A DNA stretch of 64,000 nt from positions 188,121-252,120 of the forward strand of contig NZ_JABLSI010000013.1 in assembly GCF_019303475.1 (NCBI RefSeq), read 5' to 3'. A program made the translations under genes and the position numbers. Source of the stretch: Streptomyces sp. JJ38 (GTDB taxonomy: Bacteria > Actinomycetota > Actinomycetes > Streptomycetales > Streptomycetaceae). Positions 1 to 7,643 of this stretch are shown here, piece after piece (the stretch's first letter is position 1; every line of letters begins with the position of its first letter). The notes under the pieces were generated by a model that was not told the DNA's origin, did not search any database, and saw nothing but the letters and a program-made list of their open reading frames with translations.

Positions 1-502
1 GCAGCGGCGGGTAGACGTTGGTCCAGTCGCTGCCGGGCATGGCGACCCTGGCAAGCGTCCGGCCGCTGGCCTCTCCACGGGACTTCAGCACCCACAGGAT
101 GGCGGCGGCGTGCCGCCGCGTGAGGAGGGTGAGGCTGTCCTCGATCTGCTCGATCGCCGGCAGCGGCCGGTCCGTCTTCTCCAGATGCGTCTCGGCCCAG
201 GTGACGATCAGCGGCAGTACCGGCAGCAGCGCTGTCGCGCGGTCGGTGTGGCCGTAGGTGACGTGGCGCGAGGTGTGCTCGGTGCGCTGGACGAGGCCGG
301 CATCGCACAGGGCCCGCAGCTTGGGATGGAGCTGGCCGCTCTGCAGCCAGGACACCTTGGCCGCTATCTCGCTGTAGCGCAGCGGCGGGCCGGAAAGGGC
401 CAGCATGATCCGCACGTTCCATCGCGGAGTGATCATGGCGAGGGCCTCGGTAACCCGCGCGATGTCGGCGTCGGTGTCGGGGGGCAGAGCGGTGATGGCC
501 AA
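1..502 (-). CDS. Winged-helix (HxlR/MarR-type) transcriptional regulator, 3' end cut by window edge
   Basis: The minus strand is open from a TTG start at 502 to the left edge, giving 167 residues with no stop. The start is supported by an AGGAG box at 511-515. Residues about 22-75 read as a winged helix: ITPRWNVRIMLAL, then RYSEIAAKV, then KLRALCDAGLVQRTE followed by a beta wing and a tyrosine-containing strand. This is the layout of HxlR-family DNA-binding proteins. A second, partly visible segment (TRRHAAAILWVLKSRGEASG) could be a repeated winged helix. It is the last gene of the minus-strand operon that begins near 5.6 kb, 39 bases after its neighbour. Family is inferred from fold-level pattern, so the exact subfamily is unsure. 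Confidence 0.6.
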   Translation of the reverse strand, partial: MAITALPPDTDADIARVTEALAMITPRWNVRIMLALSGPPLRYSEIAAKVSWLQSGQLHPKLRALCDAGLVQRTEHTSRHVTYGHTDRATALLPVLPLIVTWAETHLEKTDRPLPAIEQIEDSLTLLTRRHAAAILWVLKSRGEASGRTLARVAMPGSDWTNVYPPL

Positions 503-541
503 GGGAGGAACTCCTGGGTGGGTGAAAGGAGGCGGCAGCAG

Positions 542-961
542 TCAGCGGCTTCGAGCAGCGCTCGCAGCCGGGGCGGGGAGAGCGGGCGCGGCGGGTACGC
601 CCGGCACGGGATCCGGGGACGGCTGGGGCGCGGGAGCGCGTCCAAGACTTTGGAGAACGGCGGAGACCGCTTTTGCTTGGACATCGCGTACGGCAACCGC
701 TTCGGCGAGCCGGCGGGCGCAGTCGAGAACGTGAGAGACCTCGTGTCCGCCGATGTGCCGCTCGGTATGGACGAGCTGGGCGAGGCGGTCCCGGTGGAAG
801 GCGATGCTCCGCTCGGCGAGAGCGAGGTCGTCGTGCATGCCGAGCAGGGCGGAGAGCATGCCGGGCGGCTGGCCCTGTGCGTGGGTTTCGAGGTCGGCCA
901 GGGGGGCGGCGTACAGGTCCTCTATCCGTCCGGCTACCTCGGTGGACGTGAGGTCGAGCAA
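542..961 (-). CDS. Small helical hypothetical protein (paralogue group A)
   Basis: About 139 residues. No ATG or GTG is available close behind the previous stop, so a TTG at 961 is proposed. A much longer frame exists upstream but would overlap the neighbouring gene almost completely. The protein is predicted to be mainly helical, with an LALAERSIAFHRDRL segment followed by LAEAVAVRDVQAKAVSAVL and a Pro/Ala-rich tail. The second motif (A-x-A-x-R-D...V...L) recurs in the genes at 972, 1415 and 2839, so these look like diverged duplicates. I do not recognise the family. Start choice is weak because the ribosome-binding site is poor. Confidence 0.5.
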   Translation of the reverse strand: MLDLTSTEVAGRIEDLYAAPLADLETHAQGQPPGMLSALLGMHDDLALAERSIAFHRDRLAQLVHTERHIGGHEVSHVLDCARRLAEAVAVRDVQAKAVSAVLQSLGRAPAPQPSPDPVPGVPAAPALPAPAASAARSR

Positions 962-971
962 TCGGGAGCTT

Positions 972-1418
972 TCACGGTCTTGGGGTCGGGGCCGCCCCGG
1001 CACGTTGCGGTGCTGGGGCGGCGACGGTCCGGAGCGGGGCGGTGACCTTGTGCTGTGACCGCTGGACGGGCCGGCGCTGCTGGGCGGGAGAGGGCATGGT
1101 GCGCAGCAAGTCGCCGAGCGCGGCGCGGTAGCCGTCGCGGGCTTCAAGTGCGGCCTCCAGCCACTGCGCGTCCATGCGCAAGTCGTTTGCGGAGAGTCCG
1201 CACATGTCTCGGTCGGGCGCCATGGCATCGTGCACGCGGTCGCGGACACGGACGACTTGCTCCTCGGCCAGGGCGAGAAGCGACCTCAGCTCCAATGCGC
1301 GGGTCATCGCCGCAGAGGCATCGGCACTGGCCGCCGTCTCGTAGAGCTCGACGACGGGTGCGCCGAACACGTCCTGCAGCCGATCGTCGGCGGTGCTGGG
1401 CTTGAGCCGGACGTTCAT
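972..1418 (-). CDS. Small helical hypothetical protein (paralogue group A)
   Basis: 148 residues from an ATG at 1418 that overlaps the stop of the upstream gene by four bases (ATGA), so translation is probably coupled. The sequence is helical, with SLLALAEEQVVRVRDRVHDAM and then QWLEAALEARDGYRAALGDLL, which matches the paired-helix pattern of the genes at 542, 1415 and 2839. The C-terminus is a basic, Pro/Ala-rich tail that is probably disordered. No signal peptide or membrane segment is visible. Function unknown; the operon context suggests an accessory role in a conjugative element. Confidence 0.65.
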   Translation of the reverse strand: MNVRLKPSTADDRLQDVFGAPVVELYETAASADASAAMTRALELRSLLALAEEQVVRVRDRVHDAMAPDRDMCGLSANDLRMDAQWLEAALEARDGYRAALGDLLRTMPSPAQQRRPVQRSQHKVTAPLRTVAAPAPQRAGAAPTPRP

Positions 1419-1921
1419 CGCTGGGCGGCCCTTCTGGTTCGTGGCGCTGTTGCTGGTGAAGCCGAGGGCGGGCGCGGTGCGCTGGTCTGCACGGCAGGGC
1501 CCTTACACGCGCCGCGGAGACGGGCGAGTCGTTCGGCGGCGAGATCCTTCTTCGCTGGAGCGTCGGGGTCGAGAAGCCACCGCACGACCTGAGCCCGGCC
1601 ATCGCGTGCGGCGACGGCCGCGTTGACGCGGTGGGCGAGGTCCATCGTCGGGTCGTCGTCCACTTCGCTGGGCTGTGTCTCCAGCGCGGCGAGGAGGTCG
1701 TCCTCCGCCCGGTCGAGCGCCGCCTGGGACGCGGTCAAAAGGCCGTGCCACTTGACGACGTCGGTGGCATCCGCGTGGACAGCCGGTGCGGCGGCGACCG
1801 CGGCCGTCAGCTGCTCCATGTCCATCCCGAAGCGTGCTTCGATCTGTTCGGTGAGCACGCCCACGACATCATCTGGGCCGTCGACTATTTCATCGGACAA
1901 GAAATTCTCCGGGTTGACCAC
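1415..1921 (-). CDS. Small helical hypothetical protein (paralogue group A)
   Basis: 168 residues with ATG start at 1921 and ATGA overlap with the next gene. The N-terminus is acidic (DEIVDGPDDVVGVLTEQIEARFG), followed by helices ASQAALDRAEDDLLAAL and HRVNAAVAARDGRAQVVRWLL. The latter carries the same A-x-A-x-R-D...V...L signature as three neighbouring genes. The tail is basic and rich in Pro, Thr and Arg. The gene is separated from the upstream broken gene by about 150 bases that contain copy 1 of a palindromic repeat, so that element lies in its leader. Function not recognised. Confidence 0.65.
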   Translation of the reverse strand: MVNPENFLSDEIVDGPDDVVGVLTEQIEARFGMDMEQLTAAVAAAPAVHADATDVVKWHGLLTASQAALDRAEDDLLAALETQPSEVDDDPTMDLAHRVNAAVAARDGRAQVVRWLLDPDAPAKKDLAAERLARLRGACKGPAVQTSAPRPPSASPATAPRTRRAAQR

Positions 1922-1986
1922 ATGCGGAAGGGACCTCCGTACGGGAAGGGGGAATACGCGGGAAGACGTCGGGGGTGATGTCCCGG

Positions 1987-2045
1987 CGGCTGTATAAGCG
2001 TCTGCAGGATTGCCGGTTTGGCCAACCGGCGATCGTCGGCTATGT
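1987..2045 (-). repeat. Dispersed palindromic intergenic element, copy 1
   Basis: A 27-base near-palindrome at 2008-2034 (arms GATCGCCGGTT / AACCGGCAATC around GGCCA, read on the minus strand) lies inside a longer conserved block. That block is preceded by ACATAGC on the same strand and followed by a loosely conserved tail. Three more copies lie at 22.1, 22.9 and 37.5 kb. This copy sits between two minus-strand genes, in the leader of the gene at 1415. Its outer stem pairs less well than in copy 4. It could be an RNA hairpin (processing or termination) or a protein-binding site. Confidence 0.7.
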
Positions 2046-2071
2046 TTCGCAGCGCCAATCGGCCTTGTCGG

Positions 2072-2782
2072 TCAACGCGATCGACCTGGCGGTCGCGGAA
2101 CAGACGTCCTTGGCGGGTGGGCTGAGCGGATCTGCGGCGCGGCCGGGCGGAATGGCGGGAGGGGTCCGGCCGTGCCGCCGAGTCGGTTCTCGCACCGCTG
2201 CAGGGCTTTTTCGGCGGTGGCGAAGCCGCCTTCGCGCAGGGTGTGGGTCCACGCGTCGGTGTCGACCTCCTTGGCCACGACGCGGAACGGAGACGGGGTT
2301 CGCTCGTCGAGGGAGCGGAGCGCCACCACGGTGACCATGTCGTCCGGATCGTCGCGGGTGTAGGAGTAGGCCATCGCGTAGTGGTCGCCGTCGCCTGCGA
2401 GGCGTCGCTCCAGAGTCCGTGTCGCCTCATCCGCCGGCGGAGGTCCAACGTCGGGGTCGAGGTTGATGGCGTCGGGAGGGCAGCCGCGGTGTACCAGCCA
2501 GGACTACGCCATCGAGGGCAGCGGCAGCGGAGCCTGCTCGAAGTCGAACGTCCGTTTTTCGTGGTCCCGGTGTAGGTGGACGGCGACGTACTGGGGGTCG
2601 CCGGGGTGGCCGTAGGTGGCGGTGCGGTCGAATAGGACGTAGTAGCTGTGCTCAGCGCTGGCGGTGTGGTGTTCGGCGAGCGGGACTAGCATGTCCTCGT
2701 GTACCGCGATGTGGCGGTAGAAGTCGCGGGAGATCCGCTCGTCCGCGTCGAGTTCGTCCAGTTCGAAGTCGACTTCAGGCAT
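2072..2782 (-). pseudogene. Hypothetical gene split by an in-frame TAG
   Basis: Two coding segments share one frame and are separated only by a TAG at 2504-2506. The upstream part (start ATG 2782, acidic N-terminus MPEVDFELDELDADE) runs 92 residues to ...LPLPSMA. Directly after the TAG the frame continues SWLVHRGCPPDAINLDPD and stays open to the ATG at 2374 and on to 2072. No ATG, GTG or TTG and no ribosome-binding site lie at the head of the second part, which nevertheless has strong third-position GC. The simplest reading is one protein of about 236 residues whose Gln codon (CAG) became TAG. Two separately translated proteins (2504-2782 and 2072-2374) are the alternative. Family not recognised. 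Confidence 0.55.
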
Positions 2783-2838
2783 GCGCCCCTGGGAGGGCGT
2801 CGATGGGGTGGAGGACAAGCAGGGGCCTTTCGGTGAGG

Positions 2839-3540
2839 TCAGCGCCGGTGTGCTGGGGTGGACGGCCATGCCCCGGGCCGGGCTGCGGTGTTCGGCACCT
2901 GTGTCCTGGCCGGCCGTAGGGCAGCGGCCAGCGCGGCGCGTCCGGCGGCGGTGAGAGCAACCGGCTGGCCGGCGTGCACGGGGTGGCTGGTGTCCCGGGA
3001 GAGCAGACCGGCGCCTTCTAGCCGCTGCAGCTCGGCGTAGGGGATGCGGGTACCGGAGGCAGTGGTCACCGACAGCCGGTGGGTCAGGAGATGCTCGTAG
3101 AGCTTGGCTCCGCCAGCGATGGCGAGCAGCACCGCCTGGTCCGCAGCCGAGATCGGCCTTCCGGTGGCCACTGACACGGTGCCGGCGGCGGCCTCGATCG
3201 GCTCCAGGTGGGCAATCACCTCTCGGGCCGCGGCGTCGCGTAGGGCGGCGGCCTCCTCCATCTGGTTCACGGTGCGGTTGATGCGCTCGAACAGAGCGCT
3301 GTCGACGGGGAACTCGCCGCTGGACAGGCGGTGGAGGAGCGTTCGGTGGAAGGTCACACCGCTCTCGGCCTGGGCCAGCTCGCGGTGCTGGTCGATCAGG
3401 CGGGCATGCGGCTCATCGAGGAGGCCGCGGTCCCGCTGGGCCCACAGGGTGTCGATGTCGTGTCCGGCTGCGGCCTCGATGCGGTGGTCGAGTGAGGAGA
3501 CCGCACGCCGGGCTGATGCCGGCGCGGGATCAGAGGGCAT
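2839..3540 (-). CDS. Helical protein with possible C-terminal winged helix (paralogue group A)
   Basis: 233 residues from ATG 3540. Residues about 25-120 repeat the paired-helix pattern of the smaller neighbours (QAESGVTFHRTLLHRL, then MEEAAALRDAAAREVIAHL). The C-terminal 90 residues (AVLLAIAGGAKLYEHLLTH, then IPYAELQRLEGAGLLSRD, then a strand and LTAAGRAALAAAL) have the helix-helix-wing-helix order of winged-helix domains. It lies 19 bases downstream of the RelE-like gene in the same operon. A DNA-binding or antitoxin-like role is conceivable, but this rests only on context and fold pattern. Confidence 0.6.
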   Translation of the reverse strand: MPSDPAPASARRAVSSLDHRIEAAAGHDIDTLWAQRDRGLLDEPHARLIDQHRELAQAESGVTFHRTLLHRLSSGEFPVDSALFERINRTVNQMEEAAALRDAAAREVIAHLEPIEAAAGTVSVATGRPISAADQAVLLAIAGGAKLYEHLLTHRLSVTTASGTRIPYAELQRLEGAGLLSRDTSHPVHAGQPVALTAAGRAALAAALRPARTQVPNTAARPGAWPSTPAHRR

Positions 3541-3559
3541 AAGCGGGGGCTCCTAGTAG

Positions 3560-4045
3560 TCAGCGGGAGTGACGGTGCGAGGGGTTCTGCGCGGGGCGCG
3601 GGAGGCCCGGCATCGTGGTGGGCAGCGGTCCTGGCCCCGGGGCCGGGCGGCGGGTGGTGAGCTGCGGGGAGTGGGAGCGGGCCGCGTGGGTGCGGGCGCT
3701 GACCGGTCGGCGGGTCATCCCCAGGCGGCGGCCGACCTCGTCATAGACGTCGTTGCCGGCCCGCGGCCTGACCGCGATGACGTGGATCTCCCGCCGGTGC
3801 GCAGACGTCTCAGGCGCAGGACGCACCCCATAGACGACGCGCCAGTCTTTCCGGGAGTCCACGAACAGCTTGCGGTAGCCCTCCAAGTCGCCCGTCAGCC
3901 TGAGCCCGAAGCGCTCGGCGTTCACCACTTCCTGCAGGTAGACGAGGGTGAGGTCGCGGATGTCGCTGGGGGCCTGGAGGAGATCCGTCAGCGCGCGGGG
4001 GTCGAAGCTCAACCCGAAGGCCGCCCGCTGCTGCCCGCCGTTCAC
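3560..4045 (-). CDS. RelE/ParE-fold toxin-like protein
   Basis: 161 residues, ATG 4045, with ATGA overlap of the upstream DUF4913 gene. Residues about 10-115 resemble the RelE/ParE fold: two N-terminal helices (RALTDLLQAPSDIRDLTLVYLQEV), then a beta-rich core with FVDSRKDWRVVYGVRP and REIHVIAVRPRAGNDVYDEVGRRLG. The closing strand-helix, with basic and aromatic residues, is typical of ribosome-dependent mRNA interferases or gyrase-targeting toxins. The last 45 residues are a low-complexity Arg/Pro/His tail unusual for the family. No classical small antitoxin is adjacent; the protein from 2839 or 4042 could play that part. The match is by pattern only. Confidence 0.6.
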   Translation of the reverse strand: MNGGQQRAAFGLSFDPRALTDLLQAPSDIRDLTLVYLQEVVNAERFGLRLTGDLEGYRKLFVDSRKDWRVVYGVRPAPETSAHRREIHVIAVRPRAGNDVYDEVGRRLGMTRRPVSARTHAARSHSPQLTTRRPAPGPGPLPTTMPGLPRPAQNPSHRHSR

Positions 4046-4695
4046 GCCGTCAGCTCATTGGACTCACCGGGCCCGGAAGGCTCCGGTCCGGTCGCCGCCG
4101 CCTTCTCCCTACGAGCCGAGGGCGGCGGGCTGGGAAGGATCCGGTGGGCGGGTCGCTCCGGCGAGGTCATGCAGGCCGACAGCGGACCGCCGGGTGCACG
4201 GATGGCAGCCATCGCGTGCGTGAGGAAGTCCCGGTGCCACACGAAGGGACCAGACAACCCTGCCTCGGGGTCCTTGTGCTGCTGGTAGGCCAGCCACAGG
4301 GCGTGAAGCCACGCCACGACATCGTCGTGCTCCTGCCACCGCAGGCACCAGGGCGCCGCCGTGGTGACCTCCGCGCCGTATACGGGCAGGAGGAAGTCGT
4401 CGACCCAGTCCGACAAGGCGTCGAGTTCGTCCTCGCGCTCCTCCCCGTCCAGCTCCAGAATCGGGCGCGGCTCGGCCGCCGGAGGTGGTCCTCCGAGCCC
4501 TGGCATGCCGAACGCCGTGAACGGCGACGGTCCGCCGGGGTCCGGTGCGGAGGCCAGATGATCGAGCTGTTGCGCCTGCTGCGCCGACTGCTCCATCAGC
4601 CGCCGGACGCTGGCCTCGATCCCCTCCAGTTGGGGATCTGGGATCCGGACCGGCTCCAACTCCCCCTCAGCCGGGGATTTTACGGGTTCAGACAT
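4042..4695 (-). CDS. DUF4913 domain protein
   Basis: 217 residues, ATG 4695. After a disordered, acidic and Pro-rich N-terminus with a heptad-like stretch (SVRRLMEQSAQQAQQLDHL), residues about 90-180 match the DUF4913 pattern known from Streptomyces and mycobacterial plasmid or phage proteins: a W-V-D/E...P opening, then PWCLRWQEHDDVVAWLHALW, then WHRDFLTHAMAAIRAPGGPLSAC. The function of the domain is unknown. It is conserved in mobile elements, which fits this context. It is the first gene of an overlapping trio with the RelE-like gene. Confidence 0.75.
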   Translation of the reverse strand: MSEPVKSPAEGELEPVRIPDPQLEGIEASVRRLMEQSAQQAQQLDHLASAPDPGGPSPFTAFGMPGLGGPPPAAEPRPILELDGEEREDELDALSDWVDDFLLPVYGAEVTTAAPWCLRWQEHDDVVAWLHALWLAYQQHKDPEAGLSGPFVWHRDFLTHAMAAIRAPGGPLSACMTSPERPAHRILPSPPPSARREKAAATGPEPSGPGESNELTA

Positions 4696-4838
4696 GAAAG
4701 GCGCGGCCTCCTAGAAAGGGAAGTAGAAGCGGTGACGAGCAGATCACCCGTCGTGCCATGAATGAGGCGTGGCAAGCCATCGCCCATGGGGGCGAATTAG
4801 CGCCCCGGTAACCGGCCGTAGGGAATGCCGTTGCGGCG

Positions 4839-5594
4839 TCAGGCGGTGAGATCCACGTCATCCTGCGTGAGGGATTCGCGGATCGTCTCTGTGAGCCGGT
4901 CGGCCGCGATAGAGGCGTAATGCTGCGTCTTCTCCACGCCGATGAAGTCCCTGCCTTCGAGCAGGGAGGCGACACCTGTTGAGCCGGATCCGGCGCAGAA
5001 GTCGAGCACCGTGCCACCCGGCGGGGCGATCTTGACCAGCTCGCGCATCACGGACACGGGCTTTTGGGTGATGTGCTGGCGCTTCGCACCTGACGGCTGC
5101 GAGGCACTGTAGAGGCCCGGCAAGTACACCGGATTCCGCGAGGCGTCGATCGCACCCTTCGAGGCCCAGACGATGAACTCGCAGTTCTGCGTGAAGCGAC
5201 CCTTCTGGGGCCTGGCCTGCGGCTTGTGCCAGGCCAGTACCCCTCGCCACAGCCAGCCGGCCGCCTGGATCGCGTCCGTTGTGATGGGGAGCTGGCGCCA
5301 GTCAGTGAACAGGAGCGCGGTGCCGCCGGTGCGGGTCGCCCGGTGGGCTTCGGTCATGATCTGCGTCAGCCAGAAGCCGTAGGACCTCTGATCCATGTTC
5401 TCACCGGTGAAGTCGGCCAGGGTGTGCTTGGCATCGGCGGAGGTGTACTTCTGCTTCGCTGAGCGGCTGGTGCGTTCCTTCGCGGTCCTCCCACCGCTGT
5501 TGTACGGCGGGTCGGTAATCACGGAGTCGACACAGCCGTCCGGCAGCTCGGAAAGGACGGCGAGGGCGTCGCCCTGGTGCAGGGAAAAAGGCAA
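4839..5594 (-). CDS. DNA N6-adenine or N4-cytosine methyltransferase, beta class
   Basis: 251 residues from a proposed TTG at 5594. An upstream extension to 5696 exists but its 34 residues look non-coding, and homologues normally begin a few residues before the motif H-Q-G-D-A. The catalytic motif DPPY is at residues 28-31 and the SAM-binding motif FCAGSGSTG at about 199-207 near the C-terminus, the order that defines the beta class. A KPQARPQKGRFTQNCEF target-region segment lies between. No restriction partner is adjacent, so it is probably an orphan modification enzyme. It is the promoter-proximal gene of the minus-strand operon. Confidence 0.85.
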   Translation of the reverse strand: MPFSLHQGDALAVLSELPDGCVDSVITDPPYNSGGRTAKERTSRSAKQKYTSADAKHTLADFTGENMDQRSYGFWLTQIMTEAHRATRTGGTALLFTDWRQLPITTDAIQAAGWLWRGVLAWHKPQARPQKGRFTQNCEFIVWASKGAIDASRNPVYLPGLYSASQPSGAKRQHITQKPVSVMRELVKIAPPGGTVLDFCAGSGSTGVASLLEGRDFIGVEKTQHYASIAADRLTETIRESLTQDDVDLTA

Positions 5595-5723
5595 AGAAGA
5601 ACCCCGATTCGGGTGTGGAAGCGCGGAGGGAACTGCCCATCTCGCACACGGATCCCAGCGGGCCGGGATTGGGCATACAGAAGCCCGTGGCCGCAAACCG
5701 GGGAGGCGAGGGGGAGTTCCAAA

Positions 5724-5758
5724 ACTGTAGACGCGATTTCGCCGACGACCAAGAAGTC
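5724..5758 (-). promoter_or_regulatory. Promoter of the leftward operon
   Basis: On the minus strand TTGGTC (5752-5747) is followed after 17 bases by TACAGT (5729-5724), a plausible sigma-70-type pair. The -35 box is part of GACTTCTTGGTC, which recurs as GACTTTTTGGTC on the plus strand at 5794-5805. The distance to the methyltransferase start is about 130 bases. Prediction from sequence pattern only. Confidence 0.4.
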
Positions 5759-5793
5759 AGCTGCTGAAGTGCCGGATTCCGGTACGTCGCGCC

Positions 5794-5828
5794 GACTTTT
5801 TGGTCAACGGCCGATTCGGGCCTACTGT
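5794..5828 (+). promoter_or_regulatory. Promoter of the rightward conjugation operon
   Basis: TTGGTC (5800-5805), 17 bases, TACTGT (5823-5828). It mirrors the leftward promoter, with the shared box GACTTYTTGGTC in inverted orientation 35 bases apart. One regulator binding both boxes could control both operons. The transcript would carry a leader of about 200 bases before the first start at 6052. Confidence 0.4.
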
Positions 5829-6051
5829 TTTTGAACCGGCCGGCGCTCACCGCCGCTGGCTTCCCCCGCCTTTGCCTCGCGGAGGTTTCCCTCCCGCGGC
5901 ACACCTAGCTCACAGGTCGGCCCGCCAAGCGAGCGGCAACTCGCCCGCGCCGGCCAACATTCCCGATCGCCCGCCCTCCCGGCTGCCGTGCCCCTTCCGC
6001 CACACGCCACGCGCACACGGCACGCCGGACACCGCACCGCAAGGACACCTC

Positions 6052-6114
6052 ATGACGTCTCGCTATCCTCCCCTGCCCGCAAACCCTGACCGGCCAGCGG
6101 GCCACACGGGTTGA
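6052..6114 (+). CDS. Short leader ORF coupled to the cell-wall hydrolase gene
   Basis: A 20-codon ORF (MTSRYPPLPANPDRPAGHTG) with a well-placed AAGGA box eight bases before its ATG. Its TGA overlaps the TTG start of the next gene (TTGA). The hydrolase TTG has no good ribosome-binding site of its own, so translational coupling through this leader is likely. The peptide itself may have no function. Confidence 0.4.
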   Translation: MTSRYPPLPANPDRPAGHTG

Positions 6115-7226
6115 AGGCGCTCGCCGCCGGCATCGGCGTCGTCTGCCTCTCCCCCTTCCTCCTCGGCGGCGCGGCCATGATGATGGCCAGCTCCAGCGAA
6201 GCCGCCACCCCCACCAGAGCCATCAGCCAGTGCCTCCCCGACCTGGACACGGACGAGGTCACCGAGCAGGTCACCAAAATCCTCGACGGCGCGGACGCCT
6301 CCGACATCCGCATCGAGGGCCTGGACCTGCCCGGCGAACAGATCCCGCACGCCCAGACCATCGTCGCCACCGGCATCAGCCTGCAGGTGCCCCGGCGGGG
6401 CCAGATCGTCGCGCTGGCCACAGCAATGCAGGAGAGCCGACTGCGCAACCTCGCCTACGGCGACCGCGACTCGCTCGGCCTCTTCCAGCAGCGGCCCACC
6501 CAAGGCTGGGGTACAGCCGAGCAGATCCGCGACCCCGTGTACGCGAGCGAGCGGTTCTACAAGGCACTGCTGAAGGTTGACGGCTGGCAGCAGATGACCG
6601 TGACGCAGGCAGCACAGGCCGTGCAGAAGTCCGGCTTCCCGGACGCGTACGCGCAGTGGGAGCCGCTCGCAACGGCGCTGCAGAAGGCCATCGCCGCCAC
6701 CTTCCCCGGCGCCGACCGCGGCAACCCCGGCGAGGACGCCGGCGACGAACCGGCCCTCTCGGGCTGCGGCCCGCAGGACGGCACCTTCGGGCCGATCCCC
6801 GAAGGTGCCGTACCCAAGGGCTACAACATCCCGGAGGACACCGACCCGCGTGCCCGCAAGGCGATCGTCTGGGCGATGCACCAGCTCGGCACGATGTACC
6901 AGTGGGGCGGCTCGTGCACGGCCCCGCACGGCCCTGATCCGATGGGCCGCTGCGACTGCAGCTCGCTGATGCAGCAGGCATACAAGCACGCCGGAATCGC
7001 CCTCACCCGCACTACATACACACAGGTCAACGAGGGCAAGGCCGTTTCCCCGAAGGCACTGGAGCCCGGCGACCTGATCTTCAGCCGCGGCACCGCTGCC
7101 CGCCCGGAACACGTCGGCATGTACCTGGGCGAGGGCCTCGTCATCGAGGCCCCGCGCACTGGAAGACCCACCCGGATCTCCCTGATCAAGGACTGGGCCG
7201 TCCTTGCCGCGCGCCGCGTCGTCTGA
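6111..7226 (+). CDS. Conjugation-associated cell-wall hydrolase: lytic transglycosylase-like plus NlpC/P60 peptidase
   Basis: 371 residues from TTG 6111. An N-terminal hydrophobic segment (residues 5-25) serves as signal or anchor. Residues about 95-175 resemble a lysozyme-like transglycosylase domain (ATAMQESRLRN with a likely catalytic Glu108, then GDRDSLGLFQQRPTQGWGT). Residues about 235-370 are an NlpC/P60 domain with the catalytic Cys283 in RCDCSSL and His334 in PEHVGMYLG. Two-domain glycan- and peptide-cutting enzymes of this layout open the peptidoglycan for type IV secretion channels in Gram-positive elements. It heads the rightward operon, followed by the small membrane protein gene. 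Confidence 0.85.
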   Translation: MKALAAGIGVVCLSPFLLGGAAMMMASSSEAATPTRAISQCLPDLDTDEVTEQVTKILDGADASDIRIEGLDLPGEQIPHAQTIVATGISLQVPRRGQIVALATAMQESRLRNLAYGDRDSLGLFQQRPTQGWGTAEQIRDPVYASERFYKALLKVDGWQQMTVTQAAQAVQKSGFPDAYAQWEPLATALQKAIAATFPGADRGNPGEDAGDEPALSGCGPQDGTFGPIPEGAVPKGYNIPEDTDPRARKAIVWAMHQLGTMYQWGGSCTAPHGPDPMGRCDCSSLMQQAYKHAGIALTRTTYTQVNEGKAVSPKALEPGDLIFSRGTAARPEHVGMYLGEGLVIEAPRTGRPTRISLIKDWAVLAARRVV

Positions 7227-7331
7227 CGCCGCCGTTCCCCTCCCGCGCCGTTCGCGCACTTCCCCCTTCTCCCTCACCTTTCCGCCTGCCCAGCCCTGTT
7301 GGCCTGGGCACGCAAGGAGCCCGCCATACCC

Positions 7332-7643
7332 GTGTCACCCATCGCCGACCGCTTCATCCAGCTCGCCTACGACCCGGGCATCACCCCCGCCGGCGGCGGC
7401 CTGCCTGGCCTGTCCGTTTTGAAGAACGTCGTCAACTCCATCAACCTCTTCGGCCTCGTCGCCGTCGTCGGGGCGCTCGCCGTCAGCCTCGCGGTCTGGG
7501 CCTGGGGCCACCACACCGGTGGCCACCAGGCCGAGGCCAACGGCAAGAAGGGCGCGACCGTCGCCGCCGGCGCCGCCCTGGGCCTGGGCGCAGCCAACGG
7601 CATCGTGGCCTTCTTCTCGACCCTGGGGTCGCAGGTCCAGTGA
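7332..7643 (+). CDS. Small membrane protein of the conjugation cluster (DUF6112-like)
   Basis: 103 residues from GTG 7332, with AAGGAG 13 bases upstream. An earlier start at 7299 is open but has no ribosome-binding site. Two hydrophobic helices are visible: VNSINLFGLVAVVGALAVSLAVWAWG in part, and ATVAAGAALGLGAANGIVAFF. Proteins of this size and topology sit between the NlpC/P60 gene and the TrbL-like gene in actinobacterial conjugation clusters and are often annotated DUF6112. The size and place recall VirB2/PrgI-type subunits, but that role is inference. The stop overlaps the next start (GTGA). Confidence 0.65.
   Translation: MSPIADRFIQLAYDPGITPAGGGLPGLSVLKNVVNSINLFGLVAVVGALAVSLAVWAWGHHTGGHQAEANGKKGATVAAGAALGLGAANGIVAFFSTLGSQVQ

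Noticed and set aside
110..1045. 311-codon plus-strand frame
   Set aside because: It lies opposite three minus-strand genes with better codon bias and operon overlaps; a GC-skew shadow.
6063..7277. 404-codon minus-strand frame
   Set aside because: Antisense to the wall hydrolase, whose catalytic motifs are clear.
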